Origin: Eucommia ulmoides
Lineage: Eukaryota; Streptophyta; Magnoliopsida; Garryales; Eucommiaceae
Direction: 5' to 3'
NCBI GenBank assembly: GCA_016647705.1
Contig: CM028338.1
Coordinates: 20,419,577 to 20,483,576 of the forward strand
Length of the DNA stretch: 64,000 bases
Shown here in pieces: positions 35,001-50,000 of this stretch (its first letter is position 1; each line of letters begins with the position of its first letter). The notes below the pieces were generated by a model. That model was given only the letters and a program-made list of their open reading frames with translations, had not been told where the DNA came from and did no database searches. The position numbers and the translations under genes were made by a program.

Positions 35001-38000
35001 TCGTAATCATATCCACCATAATCATATTATCAGAAACTATCTGAACATTCAGCCAATTTTTCTCCCAGCAGAAAGAAAGACTAAAGAGGAGTCGTCTTGG
35101 CCTCAGCCACCATGTATGTTGCAACACCAAATGGAAGAGAAAATGTTGGCGGCATCTTACTGAAATGATCTCTGACAATTCCACCACAACCTGTGGGCAA
35201 GGATTGCTAAAAAAGCTCACATCAGTGTTTTACTTAAAAAGTTAGGTGGAGGAGGTTGCCAATAAATGAGAATAGATCTGCACTTATGATGAGACGTAAA
35301 GTTACAAGACAGCTTTAGTTGGTAGCCCTTGAGCACGTGACAGAGGTTGGAGATATCTAAGTGCCTTCAAACCAGGCTTTGCATTGATTCTTCCACAGCT
35401 CCCAGCAAATAATAGAATGAAGCATCAACTTTAACTGTTTAATATCCAAAATTGATGAATTATGTTCTACCAATCTATCATGAATAGAACAAGGGACCCT
35501 AATAGAGCCAAAGTTTTACCACACAATTTGTGCCAAATCCCTTGAGAAAGGACATGATCCTTCGAGTCAACCTACGACAAAGAGGTTGGATATTAATATC
35601 GAAGGGGAGCGTATTGCAAAAAACTCTCCACATAAAATAGAAATCTTAGTCGGCAAGTCTTTAACCAAAATCAACTTGAAAAGGGGGTGAGCACACCTCT
35701 CCTCTCTAACAAATAACCACGCCAAAGATGCTGTGAAGTTACCATTCTGAGTTAAGTCCAAACCATTCTGTCATCCTGTTCAACAGGCACAACTTCATAT
35801 TAACGCAACTTGGAAAGGAAAGGAAGCAACAATAAATTTGTGGTAGTAATGAAGTCCACGAACCATCATGTCTTAAGTCACAAACAAGCACATCTGCAAC
35901 TTCAGAAGGGACCATCATAAGGTCACCCAAAGGAACTTAAAGCAACTAGGGATCCCAACATAGAGATCTAGACGCTTACCAACCATGAATTGAACATGAC
36001 CAAGTCATTGCCTTCCAAAACCAAGTCATTGCCTTCCAAAACAGAAGTCCATACCTGACTTAGCACCACAAATCTCCTAATAAAACTTATATGCCTCCTC
36101 TTACAATACTTAGTCGCCATAGAAAAGCCCAAAGAGTGGTTTGAGATCTAAAGCGCCACCAAACCTTAGCCTTGAAACACTTGTCATAGTCTGACAAGGA
36201 CCTCACACCCAAACCCACTTCTTCATAAGGTAAGAAAATTTGAGACCACCGCTTCCAATGCCTTGTCTTTCCTTCTATTGAAGCTCCGAACAGGAATCCA
36301 ACAAAAATCCCATCAATAGTGTTGATACCTTCTCAGGAGGGTTAATTGTCATCAGCATACAAAGAGTCAAGCTTTGTAACACATGCTTGATGTCACAATC
36401 TAAACTTGTCCAGTGCTTGTTCTCACACGTGGCCACTTACCCGTGACCTTTATCTTGTAAATGATAGTGTAGTTTGTTGTTATTTTCATTGCTTTGTGAT
36501 AGGGAATCATTATGTCTCCTCGAGCTTAATGATGTCCACTGATGTCACTTTTATTTTCTTGTTTAAAATATTTGGGGGTAGGACATGCTCTTATAAACTT
36601 TCATACATTATACTTTCTTGTTGTTAGTACAATTTTTGTTGTTTTTGTTCACTTCCTTGCTTGCATGTGCTAGTGGTGATCTTTATTGCTTACAAATTGT
36701 TGTTGATTCCTCTACTCTCGATCACTAGATTTAAAGGCTAGCCACTAGGCATGCGCACTATGTAGTACTGCACTCTGTCAGCCTAAAAGGCATGGCCCCT
36801 GACTGTTGGTATCATAGCAATGGTCTGATCTATTGCCGGACCACATTGATGGAGCTATGTCGATGAAAGATCGCGTCCAATCCCTCGAAAAGGAAGTTGA
36901 TCATATTATCGACAATGTAGCTCATGGTACCGAATACTAGTTAACTGTACCAGCCCCATTGCTCAAGAGACAACAAAGGTTTGAGTTCCAAATCTCAACA
37001 CTATGGCAGTGCGAGGGACGCTAAGGAACTTGAAATTTCCTCTTTGATATAGAGCAATATATTTGGGCTACCCGTGCTGTCTCCGAGGATGCGAAGGATA
37101 CAACTACTACCATGCATCTTAGTGGACATGCCAAACTATGGTGTCGAACAAAGTACAAAAAACATCAAGCTGGGTAATTGCATCATTGAGACCTAGGATG
37201 ATCTTAAAAGGAACTCAAGGCTCAATTTCTCCCTGAATATGTCGAGTACTTGGCTCTACAGCAATTAAGAGAACTGATGCAAACTGGAAATGTTCAGAGT
37301 ACAAGAAGTTCCAAAGCCTAATGTCGGACATTTGTTAAATGTTAGAGAAGGAGAGATTGTTTCAGTTCTTGGATGGTCTCAAGAATTGGTCACGACAAGA
37401 GGTCCAAAGGCAACGTCCTCGTGGTTTAACTTCTGTTGTACCTGCCGCAGAAGACTTGGTCGACCACTCTATTGAGTCTACCAACAGTAATGAAGGAAGG
37501 AAAGACAAAAACGACAATCGAAATGACAAGAATAAGGGCCAGTTACAAAAGTTTGGGATGTCCAAAAATGGGGGAGCTACCAATACGAATTTTTCACAGA
37601 AGAATCAGTATAGGGGTCAGCCCTCCTACTCAGTCAAATCATTCAATTCAACCAACAGGTCGCCTTATTGGGGTAATAAGACTCAATGAAGTACCCCCAC
37701 TCTCTGCTTGTTATGCAAAAGCTTTCATCCAATTTATGAGTGTCCTCACAGACATGCCTTGACAGCTCTACAAGCATCTATCCAAGAGAATCACTCAGAT
37801 GATCAGCAAGAAGAAGAGAAAGCATAAGAGGCCTGGATTGGTGTTGTCCACATGCACACTGCGGTAAAACAACAGGCTGCAAATGATAGAAAGGGTTGGC
37901 CCAAGGGTCTCATGTTTGAGGATCTAAAAATCATCGGGAAGAACACCCAAGCGTTGGTAGATACTGGTCTTACTATAATATGATGCCCAATACTGAAGCA

Positions 38001-41000
38001 GATCGTTTGGGCTTAGATTGTGGTAGGATGAAAGCTATGAATACTATAATGCGCCCTATTGTTGGAATAACTAAAGGTACATCCGTGAAGATAAGTATAT
38101 GGGACGGGACGACCAACTTCACAGTTGTGCCGATGGATAACTTTCTGGTCACACTGCGGATAGAATATTTTAGGGAGATTGAGTCAATCCCAATGTCGTT
38201 TGCTTGTTCTCTTTGTTTGATGGGAGACAAACTGTGCATCATCCTTTCTGTACAGCAACCGAATTCAATTAAGTTCCTTTCAGCTATGCAATTCAAGAAT
38301 GGAGTGCAAAATGGAGAACCTATGTATGTGGATGTCCTTGCTAGAGAAAATGATACATCCCGAGGTACGACTCCTACCGCAGTGAAGAATTTATTGGACC
38401 ATTTTAGAGATGTAATGCCAAAAGAGCTTCCAAAGAACTTGACCTCCTCGACAAAGTGTAGATCACCAAATGTTGAGCTAGTTTATGGCGCTCGACTACC
38501 AACTCGTGCACCTGGCAGGATATCACTGCTAGAACTTGTTAAGAAAACAACTTATTGAAATGTTGGACTCTGGCTCAATACAGCCCTCCAAATCTCCCTA
38601 TGGTTCCTACTTGCTCTTTCAGAAGAAGCAAGATGACAGCTTACAAATATATGTAGACTACCGAGCCCTCAACAAACTCACGATCAAGACCAAGTACCTG
38701 ATCCCATTGGGTGCGAATTTGTTCCAGCAATTAGTGTGGGCAAAATACTTCACTAAGATTGACCAACGGTCAGGGTATTATCAAGTCTATATTGCAAGTG
38801 CGGACAAAGGAAAGACGGTGTGTGTTACGCGCTATGGCTCTTTCGAATTTCTTGTTATGCCTTTTGGGCTTACAAATGCTCCTACAACCTTTTGCGCTCT
38901 GATAAATCAAGTCTTCTGTGACTATCTCAGCAAATTTGTGGTCGTCTACTTGCATGAAATTGTTGTTTGTTTATGGTTCAACTATGGATGAGCATCTCAA
39001 ACACTTGAAACTAGTATTCCATACACTTCAGGAGAATGAATTTTATGTAAGAGAGGAAAAATGCTCCTTTGCACAGACAAATATCAAGTTCCTTGGGCAC
39101 ATCGTGGAATGAGGAAGAATTCACATGGATACCAACAAGATTAAAGTGATTCAAGATTGGAGAGTCCCCTCCAACCTCAAGGAGGTAATACACTCTTTAG
39201 TAGGATTTGCTAATTATTATAGTCGTTCACTTAAGGATTCTTGCAAAGATGTGCCCCCGCTTTCGGAACTGTTGAAGAAGGCGAAGACTTGAGATTGAAC
39301 CGTGACATGCTATTCTGCATTTGAAGATTTGAAAAAAACGCAATAATGAGTGACTCCGTTTTAGCTTTACAGAACATGTCCAAACCCTTTGAAATTCAGA
39401 CTAACACTTCAGATTTCGCTTTTGGTGGAGTACTTCTTCTGGACAACTACCATGTAGCCTATGAAAGTCGTAAACTCAATGTCACCGAGAGGAAGTATTC
39501 AAGCTCATGAAAAAGAACTTGTGGTACACTGTCTTCGGGGGTGGAGACATTACTTACTAGGGACCAAATTCGTGGTGAACACCAACAACACAACAAGAGC
39601 CACTTTCAAATGCAACCCCAGCTAACTTCCAAACAAGCTCGATGGTAGGAATTATTGACCGAGTTTGACTTTGACTTTGACTTTGACTTTGAGTACAAAG
39701 CTGGCAAAACCAACCAAGTCGCTGCTACTCTGAGTCAAAAGGCCAAGCTTGTTGCGATTAAAGCGTTGGCTCATGGCGTTGCCGGTGAGCTAAGCACTAG
39801 CTTGAGAGGAAGGATAAAGGAGAATTCAATTAAGGACCCATTGGCTCAATCTTTGCTAAAGTTAGCCAAAGAAGGGAAAACCCATCCAGTTTTTTGTAAA
39901 GACCCGGTTTCCCAGAGTCGTCACGCGGTTTCTCCCCTTGGAGAATTAACACTAAAACTGATTAACCGAATTTTTATTCTATAAAATCTGGTAAATTTTA
40001 TAATGCGACGGCGACAAGTAATTAATATTTCATTTTATAACAATATTTTAATTTACAATGCGGCGGCGATAATTATAATTATCGAATTTATAATTTATCA
40101 ATTTATCAAATCGATTTTACAACGGTGAATAATAAATGCAATTTTTACATTTTAAATAAAAATTCAACTAAAATTTCCGGCACCGTTAATACTGCAACCG
40201 AACGACCTAAAATTACATTTCATAAAAATTTGATAAAATTTGACTGCGATGGCGATAATTAAATTTGTCGACTTAACGAGTCAATTTTTCAACGGTAAAT
40301 AATCAGTACAATTATTGCAAATTCAATTACTAATATAATTCTGGATGCCGTTTCGTTCTCACCAGTCCTGCAATCAAAACTGTAGGGTTGTGAACTAACG
40401 CTCAGTAGAATTACAACCCCTTTAATACGTGTATTTAATTAATACAATAAATAAAACACATTGACATGATTTCCACATAATTTTTACATAATCACCATTA
40501 TTTCATGGAAATTAACACTTATAATTCAACAACAATTTTAACATGAATCACATAATTAAGAGAAATTAAATACAAATATTAAACGAGTTAGAAATTCTAC
40601 CTGAAATTACAATTAATAATGACTCAAATCAAATAATCCTCCGTTTATTTATTTCTTTCTTCTTTCAGTTCTTCTTCTGCCTTCCTGAATTCCTCTTTTG
40701 TCTACTCTCTTAATTCTCTTGACTCTCCTTTTATCTCTCTATCCTCTATATAATAATAATAATGATAATATATAATCTCTCTCTTATCCCCTTATCTCTT
40801 TTTTTTTTTTTTTTTTTTCCTTTTTTCTTTTCTTTATCCTTTTGTTGGCACAATGGTTATCGAGACACCTAAACCATTGTAATGGATAAGAATCATTACT
40901 ATTTATGATTTTTATAATAAATACACTTTGTGCCCCTAAACTTTGACCAAGATCTCACTTTGACTCCATATTTATTAAATATTCATTGTACCCTAAAATT

Positions 41001-44000
41001 TCATAGTATATCGAAATCACCCCCAAAAATTATATCTTATCTTGAAATTAAGCTCAAAAATATAAATTGTTGCCAAAATCATCCCCCAAAAATTATAACT
41101 TATTTAAATAGAATAATATTTTCAAAAATATAAATTTTCGGGGTATTACATTTTTGGTGGAAGATAAACTTTCATTCAGCAGGAAACCGACTCTATGTGC
41201 CTGGGGCACTGGATCTTCGATAGCTTTTTCTATGAAGACCATCCTGGATGATGAGGAGTATCGAAAGTTCCATGATACAGTAGAGATGGGCAATCAAAAT
41301 GGTAGAGAAAATTGGATTTATTAAAACAGGGATACTATTGGTCGTAGATGCGCAATGATTTGATGGAATACACTAAAACTTGTCTTACTTGCCAACAATA
41401 CAATGTTGAAAAGGCTAAGATCCCAGGGTTATTGGAGCTTCTACCAATTCCTTGTAAGCCATGGGAGAGCATCTCCTGGAACTTCATTACAAGTTTGCCA
41501 AAAGTGGGAGACGTGTGGAATCTTGGTTGTGATGGATTGATTCTCAAAGTATGCAATATTCATTCCAACACCCAAATTATGCTCCGATGAGGACACTACG
41601 GCATTATTTTTCAAGCATGTTAAGTATTGAGGTGTTGCAAAGATTATGCTCAATGACTTGGATGTGATATTCACAGGGACCTTTAGGACCAAACTCTTTA
41701 AACTTCTCAAATCACACATCAACCTCTTCTCCAGCTATCATCCCCAAATTGATGGTCAAAGAGAGAGATTTAATGGACTTTTAGAGGAGTACCTACGCCA
41801 TTACGTCAGCTCCACTCAAAAAAATTGGTTACAAATACTCACCATTGCCAACTCTATTTCAATTCTCACAAAAACTCAACTACCAATAAGAATCCCTTTG
41901 AGATTGTTATAGGCCAGCAAACTGTGTTACCCCGCTCAGTGGATATCCTATATAAAAGGAAGTCTCTGAGGGCTTTTAACTTCACATTAGAATGGCAGCA
42001 AATTACCGAAATTGCCAGAGCTTATCTTGAGAAAGCTTCCAAGAGGAATAAAGAAGTGGGCCGGCCAAGGGACACACCACTACAGTTCCACCCGAGAGAT
42101 TTAGTAATGACCAAACTTGTGTCGGAATAGCTTTGTTTCCTGCGTCGAGTGGACAAGCATTTGGTTTGCAGATATGAAGGCCCCGTCCCAGTTCTTGCAA
42201 AAATCAATAAGGCCTCTTACAAGATTGAGCTCCGGCATGGATGAAGGTGCATCCAGTGTTCATGTCTATTTCCTAAAGCCATTCCATGTCGATCAAGAAG
42301 ATGTAACTCGCAAGCATTCTTCCAAGACCACAATCAGCATCAAACTGCCTTTTGTTCAACAAGTAAAGGAGATTATGTCGAATAGGATGGTTCGTTCTTT
42401 GCAGCGTCAGTATCAGGTTTATTTAGTGAAATGGAGGGGACTTGGAGAGAAAGACATCAATTGTGAGAAAGAATAAGACTTGCAACTGTTTGCATATATG
42501 ACCAGACAATACAACGAAATGAAGTCTACGAAGGCGTCGATTGTGGAAGTGGGGGAGGATGCCACGGTCTAAGTTTATTCAGTGCTTGTTCTCACACACG
42601 GTCGCTTATCCGTGAGCTTTATCTTGTAAACACTAGTGTAGTTTGTTGTTATTTTCATTACTTTATTTTAGGGAATCATTATGTCTCATCGTGCATAATG
42701 ATGTCTACTGATGTCACTTTACTTTTACACCTAAAGTAATTTGTGGGAGGACATGCTCTTATAACCTTTCACACCTTGTAACCTATTGTCATGTTGTTAA
42801 TGAACTTGTTGTTGTTGTTGTTCACTTTCTTTCTTCCATGTGCTTGCGGTGAACCTTGTTGCTTACAAATTGTTATTGCTTCCGCCACTCTTGATTACTT
42901 GATTTTAAGGCTTGCTACCAGACACGCAAAATAGGTATCGCTGTATGGACCATCTATCAGCCTAAAACACTTAGCCCATGACACTTGACAAGAATCAGCC
43001 TCTCCCTCATTGATAGCAACTTCCTTGCCAACCCTGCAACTTGGCTCTGATCATCAGCACCTGATCATCAAATAAGGAGATAGTTTTCCTTCCAGTATAC
43101 AAGGGGCATTACAAGTACAAGAAAGCTAGTTTATTGCTGCTGAAATCGGAGGTAGACAGCAACAAACTCACATGATTGTAACTAATATAATTGGCAGGAA
43201 TCAAAAGATTTTGCAACATTAGTCGTCTTCCCCTAACACTCCTAATAATTTTGTAGGAACTCCAAAAGTGTTTGTTAAAGGGGTAATTATGTATTTCCAA
43301 TACTATTTAGGGTTTTCCCATATTATTTAGGGTTTCTTGTATTGTTCCCTAACTACTATTATAAATAGAGGGAGAAGCTAACACAATGGTTAAGTCGTCT
43401 CATTTTTTTCCTACTCTTCTTTTACTTTAATCTGGTATCAGAGCAGGTTATGGGATCCTATTCCCGTAGTTCTGTTCAACCATAATTTTTTTTTCCTTCC
43501 CTCCATTAAAAAAAAGAAAACCACTTTTCTAGCTCACACATCCCCGCAGCCACCAAAACCCTAACTCGTCGCTCTCCACGTACCACTCAGATCCGGCGCC
43601 GTCCAAGCCAGATCTTACTTCGGCATTACAGCTCCGACCTTTGCCATCGCCAATCGACGACCTTTGCGATCCCAATTGACCGTTGCCATCGCCAATCGAC
43701 AACTTTCACCATCGCCAATCTGACCGTCACTGGAGCTTCGCCGAGCCTCATTGACCTTCCCCGATCACATATCATCACGCCGAACGGCTCTTTAGGCCCC
43801 GATCTGTTCTCTGCTACTGTTTTCCGTCCAGATCCAGAACTTCGCGACCTCGTTTGAAGTGTCGCCAAACTCTTGCGACACAATAGTCGCCGTTGTCGCT
43901 GCCACTGTACAGATCTGACGTCACCGGCTCACCGCTGCCATCGTCCACCGTGAGTTGCCCATGAGCTTCCTCAAGCTAAGCTAGCTAAGGCCCCGTTTGG

Positions 44001-47000
44001 TAACCGTTTCCATTCCAGAAATTCTCATCCCAAACAAAAAAAAGTTGTTTCTCATTATTTCCATTCCATTTCCAAAACACACGATCACTGTTCATCCACC
44101 GTCTGACCGCCGTCCGCCGCCGCCGACCACCGTCCACCTGCCGCCGGTCACCGTCCGGCCGGAAAACTTTCCGGCCACTGTTACCCATCCGTCACTACCG
44201 TCCGGCCGTCCAAGCGGCGCCGGAGCACCGCCGGCCGGCCGGCGACAGCGCCACTGCCGTCCGGCCAAAACAGAAAAAAAAAAAAATTAAAAAAAAAAAG
44301 ATTTTAGGATAAAATCGTTACCAAACACAATTCTCTTCCCAAAACAAAAAAAAAAATTATCGTTACCAAACGCGATTCTACTCCCAAAAAGAAAACAAAA
44401 TTCTCATCCCATCCCATCCCACTGCTGGAAGGGAAACAGAAACGGTTACCAAACGCCACCTAAGTTTTCATTCTTTAAAAAAAAATGAAAAATGAAAATG
44501 TTTTAAGTTCTCATTCTTATATTATTTGTGGGGTTATTTCCCTTGATCGTCATTGTTAGTTGTTGTATTGGGTGTACTGTTCTATTCGTTTAACAGGTTA
44601 TTAATGTCAAGTGTGGCGCCTCCATTGTTACCCACTCGTAAGTTGAATGGGTCCAAAGTTGTATAAGTTGCCATTACCGATCAAGGCAAAAGAGGTGGTC
44701 GTAGTACTGGCTTTCGGGGTGGCCACTGTGGCCATTGTCGTGGTCAACATCGTTAGTGCTTACTTTGTGGAAAGAAAAATCATATCCAAGATACTTGTTG
44801 GTACAGAGTTGGTCGTTCTCCTAAGTATGCTCATGCAGAAACTTCTAATCAAGTTGCTCCCATTTCATCATCCAACTTTTCAACTCCCAAGGCAATTTTT
44901 GATGATGAGTATGATCAGTTCCTCCAGTTTAAAGCTTCCACGCAGACATCTACCCTCATTACTTCGCTAGCTCAACGAGGTAATCTTACTGCATGTCTTT
45001 CTTTACATCCTTCACCTTCTACACCTTGGATCATAGACTCTACTGCCACCGATCACATGTCAGGTACCTCTTCTTTATTTACGTCTATTTAATCATCTCC
45101 CTTATTGTCCCCTGTCACTGTTGCTAATGGTTCCACCGTCCCTGTTCGTGGTATTGGCATTGTGGCACTTTCATCCTCTTTTTCTTTATCTTTGTCTTGT
45201 ATATTCCCTTTTTTGCTTTCAATTTGATATCAATTAGTAAGCTCACTCAACAACTTAATTGTTCTGTTTGCTTCTTTCCTGATTCTGTCATTCTTCAGAA
45301 TTTGAAAACACAGAAGACAATTAGCGTAGGGCATGAGAAAAATGGTCTTTATTACTTCGACGAGACACCTGCTATCTCGCCCACTGCCTGTCTTGCAGTT
45401 GCATCTGCCCACCAAATTTATTGTCGCCTAGGTCATCCCTGTCTTGCCAATCTAAAGGTACTTGTTCCTAGTTTACGTCATTTGTCCTCTTTAGATTGTG
45501 AGTCTTGTCACTTGGGAAAACATTACCGTACTTCATTTACTGCCCCAGCTCAGTTTCGAGCATCGAGTCCTTTTAGTTTAGTTCATTTAAACGTTTGGGG
45601 TCCTTCTCGTATTGCCTCTACATTAGGTGTCACATTTGTCGATGATTTCTCTAGGGTTACATGGCTATATTTAATGAAAGATCGTTCCAAATTGTTCTCT
45701 ATTTTCTCTGCCTTTTATGCTGAAATTAAAACTCAATTTAATGTGCCCGTGTGTATACTTCGTAGTGATAATGCTCGAGAATATTTTTCTCAACCCTTTA
45801 CTTCCTTTATGTCATAATTTGGCATACTGCATCGGTCTTCTTGTCCTCATACACCGCAGCAAAATGGAGTCACTGAGCGTAAGAATCGACATCTCCTAGA
45901 AGTGGCTCGAACTCTGATATTTGAGATGAATATTCCCAAACACTTCTGGGCAGATGCAGTTCTTACAGCTTATTTCTTGATCAATAGAATGCCATCTTCT
46001 ACCCTAAATGGCAAAGTTTCTTATTTCATTATTTTTCGCCGATCACCCTGGTTTGCTTTACCTCCTCGTATCTTTGGATGTGTTTGTTTTGTTCACCAAT
46101 TGACTCCCGGTACGGATAAGTTAGATCCCCGTGCCATAAATTGTGTCTTCCTTGGATATTCTCGCACACAAAAGGGTTATCAATGTTATAGTCCTTCTTT
46201 ACGTCGCTCTTTCATCTGTGCAGATGTCACTTTCTTTGAGTCCACTCCTTACTTTTCTGCCACATTGTCTAGGGATGATTTGGATGTCATCCTTCTTCTA
46301 CCAAGCCTCCCAGACCCGACACCATTTCCTTCCGCTCCAGAACCTGTCCCGCGTAGTCGTCTTTCAACACCTTTGCAGGTATACTCTCGTCGCCAAAAGG
46401 TAGCGCTTCCGCAATTGAGCCCATTGTCCCTGTGTCTTCAAATTCTTCTCCAGTTCATCCATCTACGTCTGACTTGGACATATTCATTGCTGTCAGGAAG
46501 GGTAAGCGCACATGTACTCAACATCCTATTTTTAACTTTATCTCGTATGCACATCTATCTCCTTCATATTCCTCTTTTGTTGCTTTTGTATCCTCTGTTT
46601 CTATTCCTAAGTCTGTTACAGAGGCTCTCACTCACCCTGGTTGGATGACCGCAATGAAAGAGGAACTGTTAGCTTTACGTCAGAATGGTACTTGGGATCT
46701 TGTCTCGCTTCCGCCTGACAAAACATTGGTTTGATGTAAATAGGTGTACACAGTCAAAGTTCATTCGTATGGCACCATTGATCGGCTTAAGGCTCGTTTA
46801 GTTGTCAAAGGTTACACTCAAATATATGGTCTTGATTATTCAGAGACTTTTTCCCCCGTTGCTAAACTCGCTTTTGTTCGTTTGTTCATATCTTTGGCTG
46901 CCACTTTTCTTTGGCCGTTGCATCAACTTGATATCAAGAATGCGTTCTTAAATGGCGATTTGACTGAGGAAGTATACATGGAGCAACCTCTTGGATTTGT

Positions 47001-50000
47001 TGCTCAAGAGGAGTCTGGTTTGGTATGTCGATTGAAGAAATCCATTTATGATCTCAAACAGTCCCCTCGAACATGGTTTGAGAGATTCAGTGAAGTGGTC
47101 ACTGAATTTAGTCTTTGTCGTTGTGGAGTCGATCATTATGTATTCTACAGGCACAACAAAGTCGGGAGAATATTGTTGATTGTGTATGTGGATGATATCG
47201 TGATTACCGGGGACGACCACCAGAGTATTCAACAACTCAAAACGTTTTTGCATAGCTAGTTTCAAACTAAAGATTTAGGTCAATTGAAATATTTCTTGGG
47301 AATTGAAGTTGCTTGATCAAGTCAAGGGATTTATTTGTGTCAGAAGAAATATGTTCTTGATCTATTGAGTAAAACAGGAATGCTAGGAGCTAAACCGATT
47401 GATTCACCTATGGATCCAAACAACAAACTATTGGCAGATCAAGGTGTACCACTGACAGATTCAGCATAATACAGACGGTTAGTTAGGAAGTTGAACAACT
47501 TAACGGTTACTAGACCAGATATTTCCTTTGCTGTGAGTATTATTAGTCAGTTCTTTAAACGTCCCACAATATATCATTGGGATGCAGTGATTCGTATTCT
47601 TTGATATCTGAAAGGTTCTTCAGGATGTGGTTTGTTGGATCATAACTTCGATCACACTCAAATTAAGGGATATACAGATGCAGATTAGGCCGGATCTCCC
47701 TCAAATAGGAAGTCTATTACAGGGTATTGCGTATTTGTTGGAAGTAATCTCGTTTCTTAGAAGAGTAAAAAGCATACAGCTGTAGCGCAGTCAAGTGCAG
47801 AATTGGAATACATGGCGATGACCCATACCACTTGTGAGTTAACCTGGTTAAAACATTTGTTGAAAAAACTTAGATTCGAACACACTTCACCAATGGATCT
47901 GGTATGTGATAATCAAACAGCACTTCACATTGCATCTAAATCAGTCTTCCATGAGAGGACAAAGCACATTGAAGTTGATTACCACTTCATTCGAGAAAAA
48001 GTATTGTAGAAGCAGATAGAGACTAAACATGTAAAGTCGGTAGACCAGTTAGTTAATTTATTCACTAAACCGTTAGGGGACTCAAGGATAAAGTATATTT
48101 ATAACAAACTAGGAGTATACAATATATATACTCCAGTTTGAGGAGGAGTGTTAAAGGGGTAATTATATCTTTCCAGTACTGTTTAGGGTTTTCCCATATT
48201 GTTTAGGGTTTCTTGTATAGTTCCCTAATTACTATTATAAATAGAGGGAGAGGCTAACACAATGGTTAAGCCATCTCATTCTATTACTTTAACAGTATTA
48301 AAAGAGTTTTACGCCCATTAATGAAAACAAAACATCATTAGCATAAGCCGGGTAAAAACGAACACACTCCCAGATGACTGGAAAAAAAAAAAGGCATAAT
48401 GTCCCAGTTGGCCACCATTTGATTTAAACTTCTAGAGAAAATTTCAGCAACAATGATGAAGAGACTAGGGAATAATGGGTCCCCTTGTCTCAGGCCCCGC
48501 TGAGACGGGAAGAAACCCCCACTGAATTATTCACTAAAACAGACAATTGTCAATTCTAAATATCTCTCCACACCATGTCAATCCATTGCTCTAAAAAACC
48601 AAACTTCTTGAGAACTTACGCAAGATATAAGTAAGAAACTCTATCATATGCCTTCGCCATATATCTAGTTTAATTAGAACATTGCCCTTTTTAGCTTTGT
48701 GATTCACTCACAACACCATTTCCTGAGCTAATATTATATATGATGTTTCTGCCTTTCACAAACACAACATGCTCTAGTGAAATAATCTACAGGAACGCCT
48801 TAGTCAGCCTAGTAGCCATGAGTTTAGTTATGACTTTATTAGTGAAGTTAAAGAGACTATTAGGTCTGAAATTTGGCACCCAACAGTCTGAGGAATCAAA
48901 GTGATTAAGGAATTTGTGTAACAGGCCATCAAACCACCATAGAACTCACAAACAGCTTTAAGGAGATCAGCACCTATATTGTCCTAGCAAGCATAAAAGA
49001 ATTTTCCGGCAAAACCAACATGACCATCAACGCTATCACCATCCATGTCCCGTGCCACTTATTTCAATTTATTTCAATTTTTACAAATCAGGCATGGCCA
49101 ACAACATATCATTATCACATTCCTCTATTAGCTGGGCAATATGACTGAGGATATTGTTACGGTAAGAAGAGAGTAAGAAATAATGAGACGGTTGCAGCTT
49201 AACCTTAGCAGTCAGCATCTCCTTCTATTAATAATAAAATATGGGACATACATGGAAGCCCCAATACAAAGATAAAAACTAAAAACCCTCTAACACTCCT
49301 CAATTTGGGGCATATAAATGTATTTTATCCAAGAACCCCCAAGCGGTTTAGTTAATAAATCTGCCAACTGGTCGGTCTAGGTTTGGTTGTCGATCAATTC
49401 TGCAGGTGGTGAAGGTGCTAGGGCTATGGTTGGCTAAAAGCTTGCTCACCGGAAAGATTGTGGGTTGCCTCAGGCTCGTCCCGCAAGGCTGCACCAAGGT
49501 TGTGCCATGGCGGCTATGGTCTAGCTCTTGATACAAAATTGAGTTTCTAGGTATATTTTCTCATATTCGTTCATGTAAATTCCCCTAGTTTATGTAACCC
49601 TAACTACAAGCTAAAGAAGGAAAAACCAATCAACCCTAGTAATGGAAAATAAAATTAGAATAACAGATTGATCAACATGACCAAAATAGACTCTTTAAGA
49701 AAGGAAATAATGAAGAAAAATCTCATAATCGTGTATTTGCCAAAATAGACTCTTTAAGAAAGGAAATAATGAAGAAAAATCTCATAATCGTGTATTTGCC
49801 ATAGGAAGATATGACATGCCAAGAACGAAAAATGAGCAAGCCATCTGATGAGTTTAGTTTCTCAAGGATCTAAGACTCTAATACGAACCACGCCCATATT
49901 TGGTACGAACCAATGGTTACAAGCCGACTAGGTAGAACTCATCCTTGAAAACCGGCTTACAAGGGAAGGGTGTCTAGGAGCTTATAACCCACCAACCAAT

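Larger units (their letters stand above)
36391..42983 (+). mobile_element. Reina-clade Ty3 chromovirus, complete but dead
   Basis: LTRs at 36391-36804 and 42560-42983, perfect TSD cttga (36386-36390 and 42984-42988), initiator-Met primer site TGGTATCATAGCAATGG right after the 5' LTR, and a polypurine tract (agtgggggagga) before the 3' LTR. Internal order is gag, protease, RT, RNase H, integrase, chromodomain. Without the nested solo LTR it is about 5.3 kb, usual for Reina. It is inserted in L1-2. Confidence 0.92.
43273..48294 (+). mobile_element. Copia element with short LTRs (Copia-5)
   Basis: LTRs at 43273-43432 and 48149-48294 (about 150 bp, TGTTAAAGGGGTAATTAT...TTTAACA). Flanks gtgtt and gtatt, a TSD with one mismatch. 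Primer site TGGTATCAGAGC right after the 5' LTR; polypurine tract (tgaggaggag) before the 3' LTR. gag is mostly deleted, pol nearly full length. It carries a Tourist MITE at 43989-44460 and is inserted in L1-2. Confidence 0.9.

Noticed and set aside
44000..44290. Pro/Arg-rich ORFs of 67-97 codons, repeated at 57807-58231
   Set aside because: They are the GC-rich cores of two Tourist MITEs.
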